A stretch of DNA of 64,000 bases from Eutypa lata. Its lineage: Eukaryota; Ascomycota; Sordariomycetes; Xylariales; Diatrypaceae. The notes beneath the pieces were generated by a model. It ran no database searches. It was given only the letters and a program-made list of their open reading frames with translations, and was not told the DNA's origin. Made by a program: the position numbers and the translations under genes. The first letter of the stretch is position 1. Each line of letters starts with the position of its first letter. The stretch covers positions 2,666,001 to 2,730,000 of the forward strand of contig JAKULF010000004.1 of NCBI GenBank assembly GCA_022661535.1, written 5' to 3'. This document shows, in pieces, positions 55,413 to 64,000 of the stretch.

Positions 55413-56890
55413 CTAAGTCACAGTGTAACCGCCATCGACACGGAGGTCTGCCCCAGTAACGTACTGAGAGGCGTCGGATAGTAGGAAAGTGACAGGACCC
55501 ATCAGGTCAACGGGCTGACCCATCTTACCCTGGGGGATGAGCGAGGTCCATTGTCGCTTCAGCTCGGGGTTGTCGTCCAGAATCTTCTCGGTGCTGTTGG
55601 GAGATTTGTAATTAGTTACGTGTCTAGTTTAATGGAATATAACTAGCCTATAGGAATGGCAAACGGGTAACTTACAGAGCGGTCAGCATGTAACCCGGAG
55701 AGATGCAGTTTACTCGGATGCCGGCATGGGCCCACTCCACAGCGAGCGAAGCGGCCATGTGTCTCACGGCGGCCTTGGCAGCGTTGTAAGGGCTATTTTA
55801 TGAATGACGTCAGCCTTTCTCCTCATGACCATTCATGACCACCATTTTTATTTTTATTTTCGCGGGGGCGCGGGTAATACTCACGTTTGCGGCTGAGGGA
55901 TATTTACGATGGCACCAGACATGCTACCAATCAGGACCATGCTGCCAGGGGCATTGCGATTCATCAGGTGCTTGGCGATGGAGGTGGCGAAGAGGTAGGT
56001 GCCGTCGACATTGACATTCCAGAGCTTGCGCATGCGGTCAATGGGGTAGTCGATGGCCTGGAAGTTCTCCGTGAACCCAGCGCTGGTTACGAGGTTGTCG
56101 ATTTGTCCGTGCTCCTTGAGGACGTCGTCGATGCAGGCTTGCACGGACTCAGGGTCGGACACATCAGCATAGTGTGCGGTCACCTTAGGAACTCGCACGG
56201 AGCCTGGGTTCTCTCTCCGGAATACGTTCACAAGTTCAATTGCTTGCTTCTCAGCCTCCTCCTCTGTGCAGAAGTGATGTTAGCATTTGTATCAATTGAC
56301 TGACCTTTCCATGTTGTAGTATGGACCAGATTCCAATCAAAAAAAGAAATGCAACGGAGATAAATTAATATCGGCAAGGGTGGGAATAGCGTAAGGCTGA
56401 GGAGGGTGACATTGCGACACCCCCAAATCTTAAATTACACCATTCCATGCACGTTTTGAGGCACCCAGGTGATTGGAGAATTTCAGGTGTTAATGTATGT
56501 ATGTATGTACTTACTGTTCATGTCCACAATCGCCAAGTTGGCACCGCTGATAACCATGCCTTGGCCCATAACGAGACCGAGACCTCTTGCACCTCCAGTG
56601 ACGACACCGACCTTACCCTCCAACGAGAAGGAGGCGAGGGTCCGCTTCATATGCTGGCCACCGCGCCCCTGGACGGGAACGGAGGGAGGAAGCTCGCCCT
56701 CCTCCGGGTACTCAACTGTGATGGACTCGTCCGTTCGGGCGAAGCCACCAGGCACCGGGGAACCACCCTTGGGCGGCTCGGCGAAGGGGCGGGTTGTGTG
56801 TAGGAAAGCTGCAGTGCTGGGTCGGGGGGCAGCTGCGCGAAGAGTGCGCGACGCTGCCGCCGAGGTGCGAAGGAAGGAGCGCGACAACAT
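55413..56890 (-). CDS. Short-chain dehydrogenase/reductase, polyol-type
   Basis: This is an NAD(P)-dependent oxidoreductase, probably acting on a sugar alcohol or ketose such as arabinitol, mannitol or xylulose. Four exons (56890-56515, 56263-55885, 55792-55676, 55593-55413) give 350 residues. The classical SDR fold starts at about residue 88: cofactor motif TGGARGLG at 98-105, the Asp in AIVDMN at 123, LVTSAGF near 185, the catalytic Ser in IGSMSG at about 239-241, and YNAAK with Tyr254 and Lys258. It ends in [16 protein letters not shown]. An unusual 85-residue N-terminal extension is Arg/Ser/Ala-rich at first ([21 protein letters not shown]), as in a mitochondrial presequence, so the enzyme may be organellar. 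I recall fungal proteins annotated as D-arabinitol 2-dehydrogenase with the same extension, but substrate is not shown by sequence. Confidence 0.93.
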
Positions 56891-59800
56891 GATGGCTAGG
56901 TGTGCAATAATAAAAGGGTATAATTGAGAATGCGTCAAGTGCGGAATAATAGAAATGGATGGTGAGGTGCGGTGAGGTGTGGTGAGGATGAGAAGAAAGT
57001 TCGATTTGCTAGTAGGAAGCAAATCTGACTGCAAGGGAAGGTTCGTCGGTAATGAGATTGCGGGTGTGCAGTGATTGTGGTTGTAATAGTAGTAGTGAAA
57101 GATTGGGTTGGTCGGGAAAAAATTCTATAAGCGACCCCAGCTTCAAGACAGATAGCTAGAAACTAGAATGGCCTCAAGACCACGGGCGCTGGGAAATAAC
57201 ACGAACAATGGACTTATGACGTAACGGTGTTGATCAAAAAACCCTCTGCTCACAACTGGCACGAGGATCTACAACTGGTAAAGCGGTTGGGACGAAGTTA
57301 TTCACACTAGATGATATAGAGGAAGAGTTCTTCACCGAGTATGTGAGATGAACGTGACAAAAGAGTAGGACAAGAGAAGAAAGAAACACAAGAGTCCAAG
57401 GAAACCGCCAGCTCTTCGCACGCGGCGGATTCACGATCTTTTTTGTTTCCCCCGTGGACCATGGTTATCGATAAAGAAATATTATTACTATGTACGTAGT
57501 TACTCCAGTATGTACCAATATTGGATTATCCCTGTTCCAGCTAACCTTAGAGAAACAATAACGTCAATATGTACTTACCCATGTATAATCCAACAATGTA
57601 TCTGCGGGCAAAGTACATCCAAACCTCTCGTCCATGCACGTGTGTGTACCTATATGTATGTGCTTCGTGTGTCTACTTGCCCCCAGGTGAGGTATGTCCT
57701 TCTATCGGAGCTTGACAAGCACCAAGCACAAGCACAAGCCTTGAGGAGCTATGGAAGAGCTCCTTCGAACATTCCCCAATGGCGGGGCAGAAGTGACAAG
57801 AGTGACAGAGCTCCGGTGGGGTTTTCTGGGCTAGTCTATTTTCTTGGCTGGGCCTTTGTGGACAAGTCCAGCCCGGCTTCTGCAAACCCCCTTTAGGTCA
57901 TCGATAGCCAATCTAGTGCCTCGAACCGCCGCATGTGGATATCCCATCCCATGCATTGGGGACGTCGGACGCGCAACCGGGACCCGCCCTACCAAGACCT
58001 ATGCAGACATTTATAGTTGGGATAGCCGCTACGTCGTAGGTTGTGCTGGTATGGAGTCTCCATCTTTACCTCTAGAGAATCGGTCAGTGCTGATCAGGGT
58101 CACTCTTTGTCGATCTAGACCAGTTTGGCACAAGTCTGGATACCTATAGCTCTGACTTGAAAAACTTGGTCAAGCTGGTCTAAGTAATTGTATGCGAGTT
58201 AGTGAGCAGTTGGGAGGCGAGAAGGAAGGCGAGGGGAGGAGGAATGAAGAGAGATATTTCCAGACCTACCTACATAGTGTGCAGCCAAGAGTTCTACATA
58301 GGTCATAGTCTCACGATAGTTTCAAAACTGTTCTATGTACGAAGTATATCTATTCAGGATGCAACATGGCTTCTATGCCATACATATGAACCATTGAGGT
58401 CTGTGGAGATCTCTACAGCATTTTATGGTATTTCTGTAAAACTAGATGCAATTTGCAGATATCGATATTCCGAGCAATATATCATGTGAATGTATTATTA
58501 TCTTTACTACTGTATGTACTAGAGTTGATAACTTTTAAGGATTCCCACTCACTTAACTACCTACTTTATCTAGCTCTAACTTACACCTTCCATCTATATT
58601 TTGCAATACTCTTTTTATTCTAGGATTTCAGATTCCACCCAACTCGCCATTGACTCCATGCATGGCGCATTAGGCTTTCTCGTGTTCGGTTGAGATGGGA
58701 AAGGCCAAGGTCTTCCACCCACCACTGTCGTTGCACGCATCAGTGCGAATATGAACTCCCTTATCGGGCCCCCGGCCAAGAAGATAACAAGAACAAGATC
58801 GTGTCGAACTTATGATGGTTTCAAAAGGGGTGCATTGCTGATGGATTCTACAACGTACCAGGACCTTCCTTCTAAAGGTCCTTGCAGGAGGTGGGAAAGA
58901 CGAGGCGAGTAGCAAGCAGTTTGCGAAGGTCGGAGCTTGGTATGTATGCAGTATTACTGTACAATCATCGATCCCACGTCTACCCCCACACACTAAACTC
59001 CACACAATTCCAATCTTTGAATACCTATCACGAAATGCCAAGGATCGTGAGATTTGGGACTGGTGTTAGATCTTGCCCAGATTAGTACACGGACTCGACA
59101 TCTAAACTATAGTATGCTCCTCATCGCATCCACTGCTCTTGCGTCAGTTGTACTTCCACCGCTATTTTAAGGCGGCGTTCTTGCTATTTAAGCATGAATT
59201 CCCACTTCGATCCAGCGTAGCAAGTTTCGAAAAAAGACACCTGTTCGTTGTCATTATCACTGGGGACTGGGGATATCTTTTTTTCTCTTCTCAAAATGTG
59301 GAACGAACTGGTCGCTCATCACACCATGATACATACATATATGTACGTACATGCTATCGCCGTCCTTACCACCGGAATTGCTTAGTCTAATAACTAAAGC
59401 TAAAGTGTCAAGGTTGTATAGCCTTAGGTAGGGGGTAAAGCTAAAGTAGGTGCCGTCTTGGCATTTCCTCCGCACAAGATAAATCATACCTAGAGCTAAG
59501 TAATTCAATAACACCCTTTCCTCGCACAGAGACTAGACCTACACGGGCAAACCCTAGCTATCTAGGAAGCTTTTCGAAGTCTCGTCAAGTCACGATGGCT
59601 TCGTGAAATTACTTCCCCCAATTCGACATTGCCTTAACCCCACGAATAAGCGCGGATAAGGCACCTCATCCCTGCACCCGTGCCGTTCAACAAAATTTTG
59701 CAAGCACCGACCGATTCCCAGTCAGTTTTCGGAATACAAGAATTCTAGTGGATGTTTGTAACACGCGCACCCGACGAACTCCTCATTTTCTACCGACGTT

Positions 59801-60236
59801 CTAAAGACCGCATCGCATTAATATTCACGATATCAGTCGGCTACCACAGTGTCGAATTCTCATCGACGTCTAATACAGTAACATACATAGGCAATAGACT
59901 GTTCGGCTTTTCATGCACCTTGCTCAGGAGCCACAATTAGTAATTGTTGGTTGGGTGGTACAATACTCCTCGGCAAGCATAGGTGCTCAACTAAACGACA
60001 GGCACCTCGCCTCGCCACGAGGGATTAAGCGTCATATGACTAGCAGAAAAAAAAAACATTAAATAATAATCCAAGTTCACGATAGTTCTTCCCCGGTTGG
60101 CACGCACACATGCGCTACGGACACACCGACAATTTCTCACTCCCCCATATTTCGTCCCCGTCGATTAGCCACTTCCGCCCACTCTATCGCTCAAACACCG
60201 CAAGTCCTTGAAAAAAAGGACAACTCATCATTTGAA

Positions 60237-60260
60237 CTACCTACCTACCTACCTACCTAC
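60237..60260. repeat. (CTAC)6 microsatellite
   Basis: Six uninterrupted CTAC units form the longest perfect example of the TAGG/CCTA motif that recurs in this window. Confidence 0.85.
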
Positions 60261-60977
60261 ATAGATCTCCTAGGATTTCTTAGATCTCCCTGTGCATGCG
60301 TCTACGCATGTAGGTACATAATAAGGTATCTACAGGGAAGCCCCGTCCATTTTTCCAAATCCGGAGTTACTCATCGTGTTTGACAAGCGAGAAAAAAAAT
60401 GTCACGATGCCAACAGGATTACGGTTGCGCAACCCTCTTTGCTTTTCTTTCCACAGTTTCCATTACTACATACTTTCTCTTGCTTGGCTCGGATCGTGCG
60501 GACCATTCTGTACATTAGATCCGACTTTCCGGTAGGCCACACGACAGCCTGCCTTCAGGGTTCCCTCTTTTCTTCACGATGTTCATGGCCTATTAATTTT
60601 TTGATTTTCTTTTGCCTTACCTTTCCACTCTCAGGACACACACAACAACCTCCCAACTTTGCGGAGGAATAGTCCGTCTCCTAATAAATCTCCGCCACCC
60701 AAGATGACGCGCGCTAATAATGCGAGTAATTGAATAATCCACGCTCGCTTGTAGAAATCCCAATGGCGCATAAGGTTCGCATCCACCAATGCGCGATGTG
60801 GCTTCTTTGAAGTTCACTATAGGTCGCAACGGATTTATCATAATGACCATCTAAGCCCAGTTCCAATGGAAGAAGGGGAGAGGGGAAAAGAAATATCTTG
60901 CCTATGAAAGACAGGAGGAGCGCGGGAACGTGTTTCAGGTAAAGTTGGGAAAGGTATGTATGTACGTATGGGCATGC

Positions 60978-61004
60978 AAAAAAAAAAAAAAAAAAAAAAA
61001 AAAA
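60978..61004. repeat. Homopolymer A27
   Basis: Twenty-seven consecutive A residues are followed by TTAAGC and a G-rich stretch. No target-site duplication was recognised around it. Confidence 0.85.
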
Positions 61005-63347
61005 TTAAGCGGGGGCGGGGGGAGTTTGTTGGTTCCCCCATGCCCATACGATACGCTTTGAGCTAAACCCGCATATTCGAACTTTGAAGAAAAGTCACGA
61101 TGTTGCCCTTCGTAAGATACGATATGGGCGTGCGAAGTCGGAGCGGTCTTGCTTGCAGCACATAGTTATGGTAGCTCTCTTATCGTGATGAAGCTTGTGC
61201 GTGTTAGTAGAAAAGATGGCCAACGGACCAGAGTATGTAACAGTCTACGATTATCGCGCATACTTGTTGTCTCACAAATCCAACCTTAATTAATAAGTAT
61301 CAATGGATATGGATCTGGGTACGAAGTAGGTAGGTATGCTCACTCAGACTTATCGTGGAGAAATCAGCCCCCTATAAGTAGACCGGGTATAAAAGTTCGG
61401 TGGTCATTACATAAGCATGTGGGGGCGAATGGATCGACATACCTCCGGACATTAACATGTGCTTACTACAGATAGCACTTAGCTGCCTTTCTATAAGCTT
61501 AGAAATGTTTACACAGATAGGTAGTCCGGCAGCTATCACTTCCGTTCTCTGGATTGTTTGGTTTTTTTTATTAAAAATAAGCTACCTCTAGGCGTTCTAG
61601 GAACTTATAACGAAGCCTGGTTAGGTAGTCCAGGCAATCAATCCTACGTCATTCAGGGGTTTTTCTCAAGTTCAACTTCTTGCAAACCTACCTAGCTGTG
61701 TTGCCTACTATACTGCTATTAAATCATAAGACTTCTTGCTTACCTAAAATATTTTAGTAGGTAATATAGCAGCTAAGGAGAATAAAGTAGTTACCAAATC
61801 CAGAAATTGGAGACCATTAGAAGCTCATATCCCCTCCAGGAGGTATTAATTGGTTGGTGTTCTCTAAGCAACCTTGGGACTCAACTGACACTCAGGCACC
61901 TTGAAAATTTTAGCTGTTCTTTTATGAAGGATATATATGCTAAGATGATCACATAGAACGTGAGTTATAGGCAATTGCAGTTTTCTCAAATAGGTTATTC
62001 TTGCAACTTTGTACTCCCCCCTGCCTTAAAGGCAATACCTCGCCCAGGTGCCTTTCCACCACAGCTCACCACAATACAATTCTACTTTATTCCAAAATTT
62101 AACTTAATCTTTGGGCTATACTTCCTATAACAAGTTTACCGGAAACTTTTCAGTTTTCAGATAAAACGAAAAGATATTCATGGATTCTTCTGAATTTGCT
62201 CACTTAACCCCCTATACCTGGTAGACCATAGCGAGAATCATTTCAAGACCTTACAACAAATGTATTTATTTAATATTGCCGTCCACATTTATGTTAATCG
62301 TTAAACAACTAATGATCCCACAGACCATTGCCGCAATGAATTATCCCACCTCAATGAGACCTTTTTGATATTTTATACAAGGTACAATACATCATGAATA
62401 CACTAAGAAAGAGTAGGTTTACGGATCTCTGGTTCGACCCGTCAGTGTCTGGGACCAGATGAAACTAAATAATATAGCATCACATGGAAGGCTCTCTCTA
62501 TCCCGTAACCAATTCCATGACCTTCGTTTTCTTTTGCCCTGAACACTCTCATTGCTATTCTCCTAGGCGTCCCAAATTCCTGCTCGCGGCTCATCCCTGG
62601 ATAATCGGAAAATAGCGGTTCTTTTACTCCATGGTATCTACGTGGCATTTGGCGTTGAGGAAAGTAACACTTTATGTCTGAAGAAAGGTACGGAAAGGAG
62701 AAGTGCGAGGGGAGGAAGAGAAAAGAAAAGTCTCGCCTGTTTTACGGGGATTCATATACCCAAATCTAAAAGAGAACAAGTAATAGCTACCGCAAGAATT
62801 AACACATTCTCGACAAACTCACTAGGTCCGAGAAGCTATCTAGAATATGTTAGTTCCTACAGAACAGTTCCTATTTCCTTTGCGAGCCTGAAGGCAAAGT
62901 TAAACGCTGTGGAGCGCCTCAGGGGCTAGCTACATAGTCGCCAGGTCGCAACCTTACTCCCCTCGCGAGTAGTTGTCAAATGTTGACCCAGATTTTCCTG
63001 GGCAAGAGCCACGCAACAGTCAATGGGAATATTCGTTGAGGTTATTTCCAGTTTTGCAGCTCGCTGGTCCTTGACTCAACCCAACGAGCTAAGACTAAGG
63101 TCACCTTAACACCTCAGACCTTGCTACAAACCTGGTCAAAAGATGTCAAGAAACTTCAATGGGGGCAAAGAAGAGGTGAAAAGACGGAGTTAATCACAGA
63201 CTGCAACTGTCATTCATGTTGAGAACAACATGACTGGCTGGGGGCTTATACCGGTGGACGATTAGCACCAGTACTTGAGCTTAACTACATCGATGAAGAT
63301 CACCAAGACAGCAGAATGTCGAATTCTTTTCAAGAAAAAGAAAAAAG

Positions 63348-63356
63348 AAAAAAAAA
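63348..63356 (-). terminator. Pol III terminator downstream of the tRNA-like locus
   Basis: On the minus strand a run of nine T begins four bases after the 3' end of the second tRNA half. It is well placed to end a Pol III transcript of the whole locus. Confidence 0.6.
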
Positions 63357-63360
63357 GTAT

Positions 63361-63539
63361 TGCCTGGTCCAGGATTCGAACCTGGGTCTTCTTTTGCCGT
63401 TCTGTGGAGGTGGAATATTCTCACAGGGTGTGAAGAGGCACCCGGATTTTATTGCGGTGCACATTGGTGCAGCCACAGGGCATCGAACCCGAAGTCTTCA
63501 GTTGTTCTTTTTGACGTGTTACCACTACACCAACCTGGC
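63361..63539 (-). pseudogene. Composite tRNA-like locus: decayed tRNA plus extra 3' half
   Basis: The first 72 nt (63539-63468) have exact tRNA spacing: acceptor GCCAGGT, D arm GTGT-AGTGGTA-ACAC, a 17-nt anticodon arm, a 5-nt variable loop and a T arm with TTCGATG. The anticodon stem TCAAA/ACTGA, the T stem and the acceptor are mispaired, and loop position 33 is A and not T. About 75 nt later a second 3' half ends the locus, with a perfect T arm CCAGG-TTCGAAT-CCTGG and acceptor ACCAGGC plus A. That acceptor pairs with the first 5' acceptor at six of seven positions. An A box and two B boxes are visible. It may be a tRNA broken by insertion or partial duplication, or a tRNA-derived SINE. A functional tRNA with a very long intron is less likely, because the anticodon stem does not pair in either arrangement. 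Confidence 0.6.
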
Positions 63540-64000
63540 TTCTAATTGCTGGAAGGGTGTTGTCTTATTATGACTTATATGATTGACTGACTTGGTACTA
63601 TGGATGTATGTATGTATGTAAACTTAATGTCGCTGACCGCCGAGTACATGCGTAGGCACTTCATACGTATATGTACTATTCTATCTGGGGACATTGCTAG
63701 TATATCACAACCTATTTCCCCAGGCGGTTCAAACCTGTCTGTCTAGTTACTTAAAGCATTGTTAGGGAGCTATTTTACTACGAAGAGTGACATGAGTTTA
63801 CGATTGGGGTGAAGTGGTAATTTGGTCTATGTCCTGTCCTTCATGCTCTCTCGGAGATAACCTTGCCGTATTTCCACACACAGTTCCGCATCTACGTACG
63901 GCGCAAATGGAATCCCGCAATCACCTGTTCGGATCGGGGCTCGGGTCAATAGATTTGTCAGCCTATACATATACCAATGTTCTCGGCGTAACTCATTGCT
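63540..64000. other. Right edge, no gene seen
   Basis: No gene, RNA or clear repeat is recognised apart from a short (TATG)4 run at about 63606-63620. Confidence 0.6.

Larger units (their letters stand above)
56891..63347. other. 6.5-kb gene-poor region
   Basis: No supportable gene is seen. It contains a (CTAC)n array at 60237-60260, an A27 tract at 60978-61004, and an AT-rich segment from about 61560 to 62430. Open frames, such as 58670-59041 on the minus strand, lack domains. Confidence 0.5.

Noticed and set aside
57234..57434. A short minus-strand frame with a hydrophobic segment like a signal peptide
   Set aside because: The frame has no ATG start and only 66 codons. The hydrophobic stretch comes from a purine-rich strand read in reverse.
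58670..59041. A 123-codon minus-strand frame
   Set aside because: No domain or plausible exon structure was found, and it lies in an otherwise noncoding AT-leaning region.
62430..62452. A GGTTCGACCC segment resembling a tRNA T arm
   Set aside because: The flanks do not pair as a T stem and no D arm or acceptor stem is present at tRNA spacing.

Overview
The window is nuclear DNA from a filamentous ascomycete (Pezizomycotina, probably Sordariomycetes; I cannot place it further). Genes carry short GT-AG introns of about 48-320 nt. The recognised proteins include a NpgA-type phosphopantetheinyl transferase, a GT62 mannosyltransferase and the isovaleryl-CoA dehydrogenase / methylcrotonyl-CoA carboxylase pair. 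There is no operon structure. Coding exons are GC-richer than the AT-leaning, microsatellite-strewn spacers, in which TAGG/CCTA repeats recur. No rRNA, CRISPR array, complete transposon or complete secondary-metabolite cluster was seen.

Layout. 1-11.5 kb: three minus-strand genes, a peroxisomal acyl-CoA thioesterase (PTS1 ending AKL), an ankyrin-PH-FFAT-ORD oxysterol-binding protein (OSH1/2 type) and a 4'-phosphopantetheinyl transferase; a tRNA-Gly(GCC) lies between the first two. 12.6-22.5 kb: plus-strand secreted M28 aminopeptidase, tRNA-Gly(TCC), EFR3 and ATP12. 22.9-30.5 kb: a C2H2 zinc-finger protein with an unresolved start, a dienelactone-hydrolase-family enzyme, a cysteine-containing secreted protein of unknown function, and an RG/RGG-rich protein. 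31.3-35.1 kb: isovaleryl-CoA dehydrogenase and methylcrotonyl-CoA carboxylase beta are head to head across 335 bp; they act two steps apart in mitochondrial leucine breakdown. 35-64 kb is gene-poor: a DUF1752-like protein, a mucin-like secreted protein, a GT62 mannosyltransferase and a short-chain dehydrogenase are separated by spacers of up to 6.8 kb. A composite tRNA-like locus lies near the right end.

Functional links. Only the leucine pair is a clear pathway unit. EFR3 (plasma-membrane anchor of the PI4-kinase complex) and the OSH1-like protein (sterol/phosphoinositide exchange at ER contacts) belong to related lipid-transport biology but are not clustered.

Exon boundaries were assigned by hand, requiring GT-AG sites, continuous reading phase and continuity of recognised protein motifs. 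No searches could be run, so family names rest on motif recognition.
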